Part shown: positions 1 to 9,561 of the stretch, in pieces
Position numbering within the stretch: the stretch's first letter is position 1
Layout of the letters: each line of letters opens with the position of its first letter
Assembly: GCA_018604165.1 (NCBI GenBank)
Contig: CP075895.1
Coordinates: 806,001 to 870,000, forward strand
Origin: Chitinophagaceae bacterium LGM1
Lineage (GTDB): Bacteria; Bacteroidota; Bacteroidia; Chitinophagales; Chitinophagaceae
DNA: 64,000 nucleotides
Direction: 5' to 3'
The notes under the pieces: model-generated
Told to the model about the DNA's origin: nothing
Database searches by the model: none
The model's input: only the letters and a program-made list of their open reading frames with translations
Position numbers and translations under genes: made by a program

Positions 1-918
1 CAATCCCAAATAGTTGACCTTTGCTACGGCAGGGTGCTGCTCCAGAAACTGTGCTACTTTTTCTGCATTGCCGCAATGCCTTTCCATACGTAACGAGAAT
101 GTGCGCAAACCGTTATTCAGCAAAAAAGCCTCAAACGAATTACTGTTGCCACCCAGCAGCCTGTGCGTTTTAGTAACAACCGTATTCATCTTTACAAGGT
201 CTTTGCCTATCAATATGCCACCTACAGCCGTACCATGTCCGTTCAGAAATTTGGTGGTTGAGTGCATTACAAAATCAACACCGTACTTAAATGGTTGTTG
301 CAGATAGGGTGTTGCAAACGTATTGTCTGCACACACTATCAGGTTGTTTGCCTTGCCTATAGCAGTCAGCACTTCCATATCCACACATTGCAGCGTAGGG
401 TTAGCAGGTGTTTCTATATACATCAGTTTGATGCTGCTATCTGCTTTAATAGCTGCATCTACGGCATCTGGTTGGTGAAAGTCAACAATCTTTGCGTGGA
501 TGTTGAGGTTGGGCAATATCTTATCAATCATCTCTTGCGTACCACCGTATAGCGAGTGATGGGTGATGATGGTATCACCCGCTTTCAGGTTGGCAAGCAG
601 CATGGTAGTAATAGCTGCCATGCCCGATGCATGGAGTATAGCTTTCAGTTGCAATGGCTTGCCTGTTTCGTCTTGCAGTTGATAGGCTTCCAACAGGGCT
701 ATTTTTTCTTCCACCTCGTTGGTAGTGGGGCTGCCGAAGCGGCCATATATATATCCTTGTTCCTCTCCCTTAAATACGGCTATACCCTGCTCTGCACTAT
801 CGAAAGTGTAGGTGCTGGTGGCATAAATAGGGGTGAGGTGCGCTCTGTTGTTTTCGGCTTTGTGCCCGCCATGAATACAGAGGGTATCAAAACCATTTGA
901 ATTATTTGCTTCGCTCAT
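1..918 (-). CDS. Cys/Met metabolism PLP-dependent enzyme (cystathionine gamma-synthase / methionine gamma-lyase type), 3' end outside window
   Basis: 306 codons are visible on the minus strand; the gene runs off the left edge, so the C-terminus is missing. The start is the ATG at 916-918 (MSEANNSNGFDTLCIHGG). Family features seen are the N-terminal TxxIHGG-type opening, a tyrosine-rich YGRFGSPT stretch, ASGMAAI near the cofactor phosphate site, SLYGGT, the D-x-T of CADNTFATPYLQ, and the PLP lysine in HSTTKFLNGHG. The family does gamma- or beta-elimination/replacement on sulfur amino acids in the cytoplasm. Sequence alone does not separate cystathionine gamma-synthase, gamma-lyase and O-acetylhomoserine sulfhydrylase. 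It diverges from the DinB gene and has its own promoter at 945-952. Confidence 0.9.
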   Translation of the reverse strand, partial: MSEANNSNGFDTLCIHGGHKAENNRAHLTPIYATSTYTFDSAEQGIAVFKGEEQGYIYGRFGSPTTNEVEEKIALLEAYQLQDETGKPLQLKAILHASGMAAITTMLLANLKAGDTIITHHSLYGGTQEMIDKILPNLNIHAKIVDFHQPDAVDAAIKADSSIKLMYIETPANPTLQCVDMEVLTAIGKANNLIVCADNTFATPYLQQPFKYGVDFVMHSTTKFLNGHGTAVGGILIGKDLVKMNTVVTKTHRLLGGNSNSFEAFLLNNGLRTFSLRMERHCGNAEKVAQFLEQHPAVAKVNYLGL

Positions 919-944
919 TGCAGCGGATGATTAATTTAGCAGTG

Positions 945-958
945 CAAAGGTACATTTA
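945..958. promoter_or_regulatory. overlapping divergent -7 elements
   Basis: On the minus strand 952-945 reads TACCTTTG, an exact match to the Bacteroidota -7 consensus TAnnTTTG, 26 bases before the PLP enzyme ATG. On the plus strand 951-958 reads TACATTTA, one mismatch, 4 bases before the DinB ATG at 963. The two elements overlap by two bases, so the two genes may compete for polymerase. This is consensus matching only. Confidence 0.5.
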
Positions 959-962
959 TAGT

Positions 963-1457
963 ATGAAACAGGCATTATTACAGTCGGCACAATATAATCT
1001 GTGGGCAAACAAGCTGATGCTCGATGCCATTCAGCAGCTAACCCCAGAACAGCTTGATATGATCATCACCAGCAGTTTCGACAGCATCCGTAAAACGGTA
1101 CAGCATTGCTACGCGGCAGAATATATATGGCTACAACGCCTGCAACTGGCAGAGCATCCCGTATGGGCAGGCAATGACAACAGCCAACCCATTGCCGAAG
1201 TGTGTGCCGCATGGCTGAATGTAAGCGAAGAATTGGTGCGCTTTGTAGAAAAGCAGTTTGACGATAAGGCGTTGGAACATGTAGTGCAATACTACAACCT
1301 GCAAAAACAGTTGTTTAAAACACCCGTGTATCAGGTATTGATACACGTTTTCAACCATGCTACCTACCACAGGGGGCAGCTGGTAACCATGCTACGCCAG
1401 GCAGGTTTTACCAAAATACCTGCTACAGACTACATCAAAATGATTTGGAAAAACTGA
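963..1457 (+). CDS. DinB family protein (four-helix metal-binding fold)
   Basis: 164 residues, a usual length for DinB/YfiT-type proteins. The sequence has the typical LLQSAQYNLWANKLML opening helix, a central histidine (IRKTVQHCYAAEYIW) and the C-terminal HVFNHATYHRGQ motif; these three histidines are the expected metal ligands. Family members are cytoplasmic metal-dependent thiol-type transferases or of unknown function, and DinB itself is damage-inducible in Bacillus. I chose ATG 963 rather than the upstream GTG/TTG-type codons because a -7-like element ends 4 bases before it, implying a leaderless transcript. It converges with the barrel gene at 1459 with one base between the two stops. 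Confidence 0.85.
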   Translation: MKQALLQSAQYNLWANKLMLDAIQQLTPEQLDMIITSSFDSIRKTVQHCYAAEYIWLQRLQLAEHPVWAGNDNSQPIAEVCAAWLNVSEELVRFVEKQFDDKALEHVVQYYNLQKQLFKTPVYQVLIHVFNHATYHRGQLVTMLRQAGFTKIPATDYIKMIWKN

Positions 1458-1458
1458 T

Positions 1459-2148
1459 TTAATAATACCGTTCCTTCATCAACGGTATGTTTATCTGGTA
1501 TGTAACAAGGAATTGCAGCAATTTGCCTTGCAAGGCATAGGGGCCGGTATTATTGATACCATCCACCCCATACTTAACAGGTTCAGGAAAAATATCTGTC
1601 GGTGTGTACAAAGCACGTACATTGATGGCCGACCTTGCCACCAAGCGAAACCCATACTCGAACCCCGCACCACACACAGCCACTACACGAGCACTGTTAT
1701 AATCGCTCTGCACGCCTATGTAGCCATTAGGTACTTTTTCTGTCATGTCGCTGAACTCGTAATACGCTGCACCTAACTGCAAGTAGGGCATAAAGCTTTG
1801 CTCCTCGTCTATCTCTACATAATAACCACTGCCAAGTGTAACGAGTGAGCGTATATGCTCGTAATAAAACTTTTGTACATCGGGTTGTTTAGTAGGCATG
1901 TTGAAACTAGATATACCCAATGTTGCATCAATCATGATATTAAAGCGTTGAGTAGTATAGTACCGCAGCCCTGCTATAAATTGAGGGGACAGCAATACAC
2001 GCCCGTCAGTTTTGTATGTAGTGACCTGCTTATTGCGCATAAACAAATCGTAACTGAAACCGCCACCCAGATAGGTATATAAAGACTGGGCACTTGCTAT
2101 CGGCGCAATGAATAACGCAGTAAACAATAAGAAAGCTATTCTACGCAT
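1459..2148 (-). CDS. outer-membrane beta-barrel family protein
   Basis: 229 residues starting with MRRIAFLLFTALFIAPIASAQ, a clear type I signal peptide ending AQ. An upstream ATG at 2190 would add 14 residues in front of the signal peptide and is unlikely. The mature part alternates polar and hydrophobic residues with many Tyr and Gly (TYLGGGFSYDLF, GLRYYTTQRFNIMIDATLG, GAGFEYGFRLVARS), as in small 8-stranded barrels of the OmpA-N/OMP_b-brl type. No OmpA peptidoglycan-binding domain follows. Likely located in the outer membrane; function unknown. It lies downstream of dnaK, separated by a terminator. Confidence 0.65.
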   Translation of the reverse strand: MRRIAFLLFTALFIAPIASAQSLYTYLGGGFSYDLFMRNKQVTTYKTDGRVLLSPQFIAGLRYYTTQRFNIMIDATLGISSFNMPTKQPDVQKFYYEHIRSLVTLGSGYYVEIDEEQSFMPYLQLGAAYYEFSDMTEKVPNGYIGVQSDYNSARVVAVCGAGFEYGFRLVARSAINVRALYTPTDIFPEPVKYGVDGINNTGPYALQGKLLQFLVTYQINIPLMKERYY

Positions 2149-2195
2149 ACACCTTAAACGTACACAAGGCAATAATATTTTACTGCACATAAATA

Positions 2196-2225
2196 AAACG
2201 GCAGTACTTATAAGTACCGCCGTTT
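2196..2225 (-). terminator. stem-loop after dnaK
   Basis: Near-perfect 30-base inverted repeat (arms AAACGGC-N-GTACTT and its complement, one internal mismatch) between the dnaK stop and the start of the barrel gene. It is most simply the dnaK terminator. Confidence 0.6.
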
Positions 2226-2268
2226 AAACATCATCAACTTATTCAAGCCCCTTTAGGGGTTGGGGTTG

Positions 2269-4164
2269 TTACTTTGTTTCTTCCACTACTTCCGCATCTA
2301 CTACATCATTATCATTGCTGTTGGCCTGGCCTTGTTCTGCACCACCTTCAGCACCTGCTTGTTGCTGTGCATTGTAGATGTGCTGGCTGGCTGCTTGCCA
2401 TGCGGTATTCAATTCTTCGGCTGCTTTGTCTATACCATCCATGTCTTCTGCTTTGTGGGCTTCTTTTAGCTTGGTTACAGCAGCTTCAATAGTTGTTTTT
2501 TCAGCATCTGGTATTTTATCGCCGTAGTCTTTCAGTTGTTTTTCAGAGTTGAAGACAAGTCCATCAGCCATGTTCAGCTTTTCTACACGCTCACGCACTG
2601 CTTTATCAGCTTCTTCATTGGCTTTAGCTTCATTCTTCATTTTTTCAATCTCTTCTTTGCTCAGGCCACTACCTGCTTCTATGCGTATGTTCTGTTGCTT
2701 ACCTGTGCCTTTGTCTTTAGCCGTTACATGCAATATACCATTCGCATCTATATCGAAGATAACTTCTACCTGAGGTACACCACGTGGTGCAGGCGGAATA
2801 CCATCCAGGATAAAGCGTCCCAGTGATTTGTTTTGGTTGGCCATCGGGCGTTCGCCTTGCAGTACGTTTATTTCTACACTTGGCTGGTTGTCGCTGGCGG
2901 TAGAGAATACTTCGCTCTTTTTAGTAGGTATGGTTGTGTTAGATTCAATCAACTTAGTCATTACACCACCCATTGTTTCAATACCTAAGCTCAGCGGTGT
3001 TACGTCCAGCAACAGTACATCTTTTACATCACCCGTCAACACACCACCTTGTATAGCAGCACCTATTGCTACTACCTCATCAGGGTTTACGCTGCGGTTT
3101 GGTTTTTTACCAAAGAATTTCTCAACTACTTCCTGCACTTTAGGTATGCGTGTGCTACCACCTACCAATATCACCTCATCTATTTCGTTTGGGTTCATAC
3201 CTGCATCTTTCAACGCTTTGCGGCATGGTTCCAGTGTGCGCTCTATCAGGCTGTCAGCCAGTTGTTCAAATTTTGCACGGCTCAGTTTGCGTACCAAGTG
3301 TTTTGGCACACCATCTACTGCTGTGATGTATGGTAGGTTGATTTCTGTTTCCTGAGAAGATGAAAGCTCTATTTTCGCTTTTTCCGAACCTTCTTTCAAA
3401 CGCTGCCAAGCCATCGGGTCTTTGCGCAGGTCTATCGCTTCGTCTTTCTTAAACTCATCAGCCAGCCAGTCCATGATAACTTTATCAAAGTCATCACCGC
3501 CAAGGTGTGTATCACCATTGGTTGATTTTACTTCAAATACACCATCACCCAGTTCCAGTACAGATACGTCAAACGTACCACCACCAAGGTCGAACACGGC
3601 TATCTTGCTGTCTTTGTGTTGTTTATCCAAGCCATAAGCCAATGCTGCTGCTGTAGGCTCGTTGATGATACGACGTACATTAAGGCCTGCAATCTCACCT
3701 GCTTCTTTAGTAGCCTGGCGTTGCGCATCGTTGAAGTAGGCAGGTACGGTGATAACCGCTTCTTTTACTTCCTGTCCCAGAAAGTCTTCAGCCGTTTTCT
3801 TCATTTTCTGCAATATCATCGCGCTTATTTCCTGCGGCGTGTACATGCGGCCTTCAATCTCTACACGTGGCGTATTGTTGTCGCCTTTCACAATCTTGTA
3901 GGAATTGTGGGACATCTCGCCCGTTACCTCATCGTAACGGCGACCCATATATCGCTTGATGGACATGATGGTATTCATGGGGTTGGTGATAGCCTGGCGT
4001 TTGGCAGGGTCGCCTACTTTTCGTTCACCGTTTTTCAAAAAAGCTACTACCGATGGGGTGGTGCGGCGACCTTCGTCGTTCGCAATCACCACTGGTTCGT
4101 TGCCTTCCATTACAGAAACACAAGAGTTGGTAGTACCTAAGTCAATGCCGATAATCTTACTCAT
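2269..4164 (-). CDS. dnaK: molecular chaperone DnaK (Hsp70)
   Basis: 631 residues, full length. ATPase domain motifs are present: [14 protein letters not shown] at the N-terminus, [39 protein letters not shown] and [11 protein letters not shown]. The interdomain linker reads [15 protein letters not shown]. The substrate-binding domain ([15 protein letters not shown]) and the helical lid follow, ending with a Gln/Gly/Asn-rich tail and the conserved acidic [10 protein letters not shown]-terminus. Cytoplasmic ATP-driven folding chaperone working with DnaJ and GrpE, neither of which is adjacent. Transcribed alone leftward, with a terminator at 2196-2225. Confidence 0.99.
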   Translation of the reverse strand: MSKIIGIDLGTTNSCVSVMEGNEPVVIANDEGRRTTPSVVAFLKNGERKVGDPAKRQAITNPMNTIMSIKRYMGRRYDEVTGEMSHNSYKIVKGDNNTPRVEIEGRMYTPQEISAMILQKMKKTAEDFLGQEVKEAVITVPAYFNDAQRQATKEAGEIAGLNVRRIINEPTAAALAYGLDKQHKDSKIAVFDLGGGTFDVSVLELGDGVFEVKSTNGDTHLGGDDFDKVIMDWLADEFKKDEAIDLRKDPMAWQRLKEGSEKAKIELSSSQETEINLPYITAVDGVPKHLVRKLSRAKFEQLADSLIERTLEPCRKALKDAGMNPNEIDEVILVGGSTRIPKVQEVVEKFFGKKPNRSVNPDEVVAIGAAIQGGVLTGDVKDVLLLDVTPLSLGIETMGGVMTKLIESNTTIPTKKSEVFSTASDNQPSVEINVLQGERPMANQNKSLGRFILDGIPPAPRGVPQVEVIFDIDANGILHVTAKDKGTGKQQNIRIEAGSGLSKEEIEKMKNEAKANEEADKAVRERVEKLNMADGLVFNSEKQLKDYGDKIPDAEKTTIEAAVTKLKEAHKAEDMDGIDKAAEELNTAWQAASQHIYNAQQQAGAEGGAEQGQANSNDNDVVDAEVVEETK

Positions 4165-4278
4165 AGTCTTTTTTTATTATATCGTTTTGTTATTTACGCT
4201 TGTTAAGAAATTATTGTCAATAGATATGCCAGTCGCGCATTGTCGGCAATATTGGCAGTTGGTATGACAGCATGAAAG

Positions 4279-4314
4279 AAAAATGCCCTAATGAACTAAC
4301 ATTAAGGCATTTTT
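4279..4314 (-). terminator. terminator of the lipoprotein gene at 4342
   Basis: Inverted repeat with arms of about 14 bases (AAATGCCCTAATG / CATTAAGGCATTT, one mismatch) with a 5-6 base loop, flanked by A/T runs on both sides. It lies just past the stop of the leftward gene at 4342. Confidence 0.65.
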
Positions 4315-4341
4315 GAATAATTATATGTGAAATATTGTCAA

Positions 4342-5418
4342 TTAATCAGTTGTCCGACCTACAATATTAAGGGATTTGGTTATAGAGTTTAGTTTTATAG
4401 AATCTAAAGTTACCTCATCAATAGCAGCGTTGCGATATGTGGCCAATGCACGAGATGCGATGATACCATACGCATTACTACCTATCATGTTTGAGTAAAT
4501 AGGTTTGATCTGGTCGCCCAAGAGGCTACTATTTTGTACTTGTGCTATATTGGTATATGTATACAATTCATTGCTGCCTGCATATACAAATATGTCACAA
4601 CTGTCTATCAAACGTTGCGTATTTGCAGGTGCAGGACCAAAAGCATCATACAGAAAGCCATAAAAACCTGTATTCAACGTCTCGAGCTTGAACTCTTGTG
4701 ATCCGTTTTTTACATCTTTGGCAAACGTATAGTCTGCACTGCGCCTTTTTCTTTCACCTGTACCGATGTTTACTTCAACAATGTTAAAACGTAAGATGCC
4801 TTCTATCATACGAGCATTACGTGGTGTAGTACCGTAGAGTGTATATTTTGCCTGAAAAGCAGTTCTTGCAAACGAGAGTTTCAGGTCGCCTTTAGTAAAG
4901 TCATCTATGTAGAAATTTTGTGCATTCTTGCTTCTGGCACCGTTTACTACCATAAAGAAGTGGCTTGAGTCAACAGCACCTGTGTTGTTATTTTTTACAA
5001 CCAGTCTGTATTTATAATAAGGGTTCAACGAGTCAATTTTTAGTTTATAAGCCTTAGAAGGGTTATTGAAAAAGCCCTGGCTTCCCGCGGCATCTTTGGG
5101 ATAGCCTTGAGCAGACATATCCTGAATGAATTCGAGGCTCACACTACGTCGGAATGTATTATTATCATTATATTCTTTTATCACTACATCCAGATTTTTA
5201 AAATAGCTACTATCCGGCTCTTTGGCCATATCAATAGAGCTTTTGTTATTGTCAAGAAAAGCCTTTTGTATGCGTATATAATGTGCAGTATCTGCACTAT
5301 TCAGCATACCATATGCCACCATAATATCCTGGTATGGTGCAGCTATTTCAAAGTCTTCTTTACAGGATGTAGTGCCAAGTATACCGGCAACCAAAATTAA
5401 ATAAATTATTTTTTTCAT
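4342..5418 (-). CDS. lipoprotein of unknown function
   Basis: 358 residues from the ATG at 5418. The N-terminus MKKIIYLILVAGILGTTSC ends in a lipobox with Cys19, so the product is probably lipid-anchored. An upstream ATG at 5445 would put 9 extra residues before the signal. After Cys comes KEDFEIAAPYQD and a beta-rich body (YKYRLVVKNNN, SHFFMVVNGA). The layout is like the large DUF4249-type periplasmic/outer-membrane lipoproteins of Bacteroidota, but I cannot assign it to that family with certainty. It is monocistronic with its own terminator. Confidence 0.7.
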   Translation of the reverse strand: MKKIIYLILVAGILGTTSCKEDFEIAAPYQDIMVAYGMLNSADTAHYIRIQKAFLDNNKSSIDMAKEPDSSYFKNLDVVIKEYNDNNTFRRSVSLEFIQDMSAQGYPKDAAGSQGFFNNPSKAYKLKIDSLNPYYKYRLVVKNNNTGAVDSSHFFMVVNGARSKNAQNFYIDDFTKGDLKLSFARTAFQAKYTLYGTTPRNARMIEGILRFNIVEVNIGTGERKRRSADYTFAKDVKNGSQEFKLETLNTGFYGFLYDAFGPAPANTQRLIDSCDIFVYAGSNELYTYTNIAQVQNSSLLGDQIKPIYSNMIGSNAYGIIASRALATYRNAAIDEVTLDSIKLNSITKSLNIVGRTTD

Positions 5419-5798
5419 ATACGTGAGCCTGAAACAGGCACTCAAAGATAGGGCTTTAGCCGATAGTTTGATGATTGTTCATATTTATGATATTAGATTG
5501 ACAATCCACAAGCTGATATTTACCATTTATCTGCTTATCGAAATTGTTTCTATAGATGCCATATAACATGATTTATCAATTATTTTATGTATATTTGTAA
5601 TAATAAAAAAGTCATCCTTGAAAACCAACTACCGATACAAACAACTATTCTACAACGTTGCCCAGGATTTTGTCATCTTCTTTCCGCTGGCAGCAACAAA
5701 ATTTTGAAAAAACCGATTTTTTGCAACAAAACGCAACAAATAACATTTCGGCTAATATTATCGCCATCTTATAAAAATGTACATTTACACCCTTAATT
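5419..5798. other. 380-base intergenic region upstream of prfB
   Basis: No convincing gene: the short ORFs here are AT-rich and lack a family signature. A perfect -7 consensus TATATTTG lies at 5589-5596 on the plus strand, 200 bases before prfB, without a clear TTTG box 19-22 bases upstream. It may give a long prfB leader or start a small RNA. The rest is the upstream region of the leftward lipoprotein gene and of prfB. Confidence 0.4.
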
Positions 5799-6887
5799 AT
5801 GACACAGGAATACCTGAAAGAGATGCGCGAGCGGGTACAGCACCTGCATCGCTTTTTGAAAGTGGATGACCGCAATGCCAAGGTAGAAAACGACCGTACC
5901 CTCACCCTCGCCCCCGGCTTTTGGGACGATAATACGCGTGCTACGGGCATACTTAAAGAAATAAAAATCAATAAATACTGGATAGATCTTTGGACATCTG
6001 TCAATACAGCCGTTGAAGATTTTTCCATCCTCTTCGATTTTTGGAAAGAAGGTGCTGCCAGTGAGGAAGAAACACAAGAAGCATACAATAAAGCACTGAA
6101 AGCCATAGACGACCTCGAATTCAAATCTACCCTCAACCAGCCTGAAGACGAAATGCCTGCCGTGATGGTAATAAACAGTGGTGCAGGGGGTACAGAAAGT
6201 CAGGACTGGGCAGAGATGTTGCTACGTATGTACCGTATGTATGGCGAAAAACAAGGCTGGAAACTGGCTGAGATTGATGTACAGTACGGCGATGGAGCAG
6301 GCATCAAACAAGCTACAATAGAGTTTGACGGTGAATTTGCTTATGGGTTACTGAAAGCTGAAAGTGGTGTCCACCGCTTGGTGCGCATATCGCCATTTGA
6401 TAGCAATGCACGCAGGCATACATCATTCGCATCTGTGTTTGTTTACCCGTTGGTAGATGATAGTATAGAGATAGAAGTGAGCCCGGCAGATTTGGAATGG
6501 GAGTTTTACCGTGCAGGTGGTAAGGGCGGGCAAAACGTAAATAAGGTGGAAACTGCCGTGCGCCTGAAACACATACCAAGCGGCATCATCGTAGAGTGTC
6601 AGCAGGCACGTACACAGGGCGAAAACCGCGAGAAAGCACTCACTATGTTGAAAAGCCGCTTGTACGAAGAAGAACTACGCAAGCGCGAAGAGCTGAAAAA
6701 CGCCACTAACAGCAGCAAGAAAAAAATTGAATGGGGTTCACAGATACGCTCTTATGTGTTCCACCCGTATAAGATGATAAAAGACCACCGTACAGACTAT
6801 GAAGTAGGCAACGTAGGCCCTGTGATGGATGGTGAAATTGACGACTTCATCAAAGCATACCTGATGAGTTTTAAAGAAGAGGTGTGA
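5799..6887 (+). CDS. prfB: peptide chain release factor 2
   Basis: 362 residues. It promotes translation termination at UGA/UAA on the ribosome. Domain 2 contains the tripeptide anticodon-like SPF ([13 protein letters not shown]). Domain 3 carries GGQ in [17 protein letters not shown], needed for peptidyl-tRNA hydrolysis. The reading frame is continuous: at the usual programmed +1 frameshift position (after about residue 20) the codons are TTT TTG AAA, with no in-frame TGA. The final TGA overlaps the next gene's GTG start (shared GTGA), indicating translational coupling to the ABC exporter. Confidence 0.97.
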   Translation: MTQEYLKEMRERVQHLHRFLKVDDRNAKVENDRTLTLAPGFWDDNTRATGILKEIKINKYWIDLWTSVNTAVEDFSILFDFWKEGAASEEETQEAYNKALKAIDDLEFKSTLNQPEDEMPAVMVINSGAGGTESQDWAEMLLRMYRMYGEKQGWKLAEIDVQYGDGAGIKQATIEFDGEFAYGLLKAESGVHRLVRISPFDSNARRHTSFASVFVYPLVDDSIEIEVSPADLEWEFYRAGGKGGQNVNKVETAVRLKHIPSGIIVECQQARTQGENREKALTMLKSRLYEEELRKREELKNATNSSKKKIEWGSQIRSYVFHPYKMIKDHRTDYEVGNVGPVMDGEIDDFIKAYLMSFKEEV

Positions 6888-8644
6888 GTAACGACGCTAA
6901 AAAAATATTCGACCTAAGTCTTTTACGACGCATCTTTTCTTTTGCGTCGCCCTACAAGCGTAGCCTGTACATATCTATGGCTATGTCTGTAGTCTTGGCA
7001 GGATTATCTCCACTACGCCCTTACCTCATACAGCTATCGGTTGATAAGTATATTGCCAACCACATGCTGCAAATGCTCATCAATATCAGCATCATACAGT
7101 TGGTGGTGTTATTGATTGAAAACGGTCTTAGATTTTGGTTTTTGTATCGTATCAACTGGTTGGGGCAGGCTGTCATCAACGATATGCGCAAAACAGTGTT
7201 TCAAAAAATACTGTTTCAAAATATTGGTTACTACGACCGCACGCCCATAGGTACACTTACTACCCGTACAATAAACGATGTAGAAGCCGTAAATGATGTG
7301 TTCTCTGAGGGTATAATATCAATCATAGCAGATGTACTCACCATTATTGCCATCATGGTTATTATGTTTGTAACAGACTGGCGACTGACACTGGTATGTC
7401 TTGCTCCATTTCCCATACTGATACTTGCCACTTACTGGTTTAAAGAAGCAGTGAATAAGTCTTTCCAACGAGTGCGGAATGCTGTTGCAGCACTCAATGC
7501 TTTCGTGCAGGAACATATTGTAGGTATGTACATTGTGCAGGCTTTTGCTGCAGAGAAACATGAGATGGATAAATTCAAAACCATCAACAAAGAACACCGT
7601 GACGCCAACATAAAAGCCATCTTTGCATACTCCGTTTTCTTCCCTGTGGTAGAGATAATACTTGCCATGTCAATGGGCTTACTGGTATGGTGGGGTGCAC
7701 ACCGTATGCTCGATTATAGCGTTACGCCCGGGGTGGTAATTGCATTTGTCATGTACCTTAACCTGCTCTTCCGTCCACTCCGGATGATGGCTGATAAATT
7801 TAATGTACTGCAAATGGGTATGATTGCAGGTGAACGTGTATTTACTGTGCTTGACAGCAATGAACACCTCGCATCAAACGGCGATGTACAAGCCGACAGC
7901 ATACAGGGGGCGGTCAGTTTCCAAAACGTACACTTCAGCTACAAGCAAGGTACACCTGTATTGAAAGGTGTTTCGTTTGATATACCTGCCGGTAAAACAT
8001 TAGCTGTGGTAGGCCATACAGGTGCTGGCAAAACATCCATCATCAGCATCCTCAACAGGCTCTACGAAACAGAAAGTGGTAACATACTGATTGATGGTAT
8101 AGACCTGAAAGAATATGACATATACAGTTTACGCAATCATATTGGTATAGTACTGCAAGATGTATTCCTATTTTCGGGTACTATTGTGGATAACATCACA
8201 CTCCGCAATGCGGATATACCTAGAGAAAAAGTAGAGGCTGTATGTAAGCTATTAGGCATACACAACTTCATCATGAGCCTGCCTGATGGTTACGACTTCA
8301 ATGTAATGGAGCGTGGCAATACCTTATCGCAAGGGCAAAGACAACTATTATCATTCGCAAGGGCATTGTTGTACAATCCGTCTATTTTGATATTGGACGA
8401 AGCCACTTCTTCTGTTGATAGTGAAAGCGAACAACTGATACAACAGGCTATTGATAAGATGATTACAGGGCGCACATCCATTGTCATTGCACACCGTCTT
8501 TCCACCATCCGTCGTGCACATGAAATCATCGTAATGGACAAAGGCCAAATCATAGAGCGTGGCAACCACCAATCGCTGATTGCAGGACAAGGCGAATACT
8601 ACAAGCTATATACTGCTGTAGAGAGGCAGAAAGTCCCTGTTTAA
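6884..8644 (+). CDS. ABC transporter, fused permease and ATPase (MsbA/LmrA-type half transporter)
   Basis: 586 residues. The N-terminal half (about 1-320) has six predicted membrane helices of the type-1 exporter fold. The ATPase half has Walker [11 protein letters not shown]-loop [12 protein letters not shown], signature LSQGQRQ, Walker [13 protein letters not shown] and switch His in [10 protein letters not shown] homodimeric exporter of lipids or hydrophobic compounds in the inner membrane is likely; the substrate is not deducible. The start is GTG at 6884 overlapping the prfB stop by 4 bases. The two are probably co-transcribed. Confidence 0.93.
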   Translation: MSNDAKKIFDLSLLRRIFSFASPYKRSLYISMAMSVVLAGLSPLRPYLIQLSVDKYIANHMLQMLINISIIQLVVLLIENGLRFWFLYRINWLGQAVINDMRKTVFQKILFQNIGYYDRTPIGTLTTRTINDVEAVNDVFSEGIISIIADVLTIIAIMVIMFVTDWRLTLVCLAPFPILILATYWFKEAVNKSFQRVRNAVAALNAFVQEHIVGMYIVQAFAAEKHEMDKFKTINKEHRDANIKAIFAYSVFFPVVEIILAMSMGLLVWWGAHRMLDYSVTPGVVIAFVMYLNLLFRPLRMMADKFNVLQMGMIAGERVFTVLDSNEHLASNGDVQADSIQGAVSFQNVHFSYKQGTPVLKGVSFDIPAGKTLAVVGHTGAGKTSIISILNRLYETESGNILIDGIDLKEYDIYSLRNHIGIVLQDVFLFSGTIVDNITLRNADIPREKVEAVCKLLGIHNFIMSLPDGYDFNVMERGNTLSQGQRQLLSFARALLYNPSILILDEATSSVDSESEQLIQQAIDKMITGRTSIVIAHRLSTIRRAHEIIVMDKGQIIERGNHQSLIAGQGEYYKLYTAVERQKVPV

Positions 8645-8672
8645 GGGTGCAGTAAAATAATTTGTATAAAAA

Positions 8673-8719
8673 TTTGCGTAACTGAATGGTTACACATATA
8701 TTTGTAACCGAATAGTTAC
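8673..8719 (+). promoter_or_regulatory. promoter with twin palindromic operators for the ArsR-type gene
   Basis: TTTG at 8673-8676, 20 bases, then the -7 element TATATTTG at 8697-8704. Two 16-base palindromes of form GTAAC-N6-GTTAC lie at 8678-8693 (GTAACTGAATGGTTAC) and 8704-8719 (GTAACCGAATAGTTAC), 26 bp apart. The first fills the spacer, the second covers the predicted start point near 8709. A larger dyad joins the two. This placement predicts repression by the product of the next gene. Confidence 0.75.
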
Positions 8720-8726
8720 GCAATAT

Positions 8727-9056
8727 ATGAGACGAGATGTTTTCCAGGCTATAGCCGACCCCACAAGGCGTGAGATAATAACACTGCTGGCGCATGACAC
8801 AATGAACCTGAATGCAGTGGCAGACAACTTCAACATCAGCCGCCCTGCCATATCCAAGCACATCAAAATACTGACGGAGTGTGGTTTGATAATGATTGAG
8901 CAGGAAGGACGTGAAAGATATTGCCATGCAAACCTGAAAAAGCTGCAAGAGGTGTATGATTGGACATCACATTTCAGTGCATTCTGGGATAAGAAACTGA
9001 GTGCTTTAAAATCGTTTGTAGAAGACGACTATAATAAGATTAAAAAAAGAAAATAA
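8727..9056 (+). CDS. ArsR-family winged-helix transcriptional regulator
   Basis: 109 residues. The opening FQAIADPTRREIITLLA and the recognition region NISRPAISKHIKILTECGLI followed by the wing EGRERYCHANL are typical of the ArsR subgroup paired with SRPBCC proteins. The usual metal-binding CxC of arsenic/cadmium sensors is absent. Probably an autorepressor binding the GTAAC-N6-GTTAC operators upstream. Followed after 23 bases by the SRPBCC gene, the usual two-gene arrangement in Bacteroidota and actinobacteria. The ligand is unknown. Confidence 0.92.
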   Translation: MRRDVFQAIADPTRREIITLLAHDTMNLNAVADNFNISRPAISKHIKILTECGLIMIEQEGRERYCHANLKKLQEVYDWTSHFSAFWDKKLSALKSFVEDDYNKIKKRK

Positions 9057-9079
9057 ATAAATTAAAAAAACAATTAATT

Positions 9080-9526
9080 ATGACAACGACACAGCAAGTT
9101 ACAGGTACGCCTCTCATCAAAGAGGTTGTAATCAATGCGCCCGCATCAAAAGTATGGGAAGCCATTACAGACAAAAAGAAAATGAAAGAGTGGTATTTCG
9201 ACATGTCTGACTTCAAACCCGAAGTAGGCTTTGAATTTACTTTTACTGGCTGCGACAAAGAAGATGTAAAGTTTGTTCACTTGTGCCAAATTACTGAAGT
9301 GATACCTAACAAAAAACTATCGCATAGCTGGCGATATGAAGATTACCCGGGAGATTCTATCGTAACATGGGAGTTGCAGGAAGAAGATGGTAAAACACAT
9401 GTGAAGCTGACGCACACAGGACTTGATAGCATTAGTGGTCACCCAAGTTTGGCACGTAATAGCTTCGATGAGGGTTGGACATCATTGGTACAAACAGCTT
9501 TAAAGAATTATGCAGAAAGAGCATAG
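9080..9526 (+). CDS. SRPBCC (AHSA1-like, START-fold) domain protein
   Basis: 148 residues. The family opening IKEVVINAPASKVWEAITDKKKMKEWYFDM, the GFEFTFTG strand, the LSHSWRYEDYPGDSIVTWEL strand pair and the C-terminal helix with GWTSLVQTALKNYAE match activator-of-Hsp90-ATPase-homology-1-like proteins. The fold makes a hydrophobic ligand cavity. Cytoplasmic; likely co-regulated with the ArsR-like gene and perhaps handling or sensing the same small molecule (inference). It ends at a strong bidirectional terminator. Confidence 0.9.
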   Translation: MTTTQQVTGTPLIKEVVINAPASKVWEAITDKKKMKEWYFDMSDFKPEVGFEFTFTGCDKEDVKFVHLCQITEVIPNKKLSHSWRYEDYPGDSIVTWELQEEDGKTHVKLTHTGLDSISGHPSLARNSFDEGWTSLVQTALKNYAERA

Positions 9527-9529
9527 ATT

Positions 9530-9561
9530 GATAAGAGCCTCGTAATTACGAGGCTCTTATC
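9530..9561. terminator. bidirectional terminator
   Basis: Perfect 32-base palindrome (arms GATAAGAGCCTCGTAA and complement) located between the convergent SRPBCC and hydrolase genes. Its last base is the first base of the hydrolase stop codon complement. Confidence 0.8.

Noticed and set aside
1131-1370. ORFs opposite the DinB gene and similar long antisense ORFs in uvrA (16656-17696), dnaK and gldJ (24239-25252)
   Set aside because: They lie wholly within well-supported genes in other frames and show Cys/His/Tyr-rich shadow compositions.
5587-5796. Small plus-strand ORF upstream of prfB
   Set aside because: AT-rich composition with no recognisable domain; its end runs into the prfB start region. 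It could be part of an untranslated leader.
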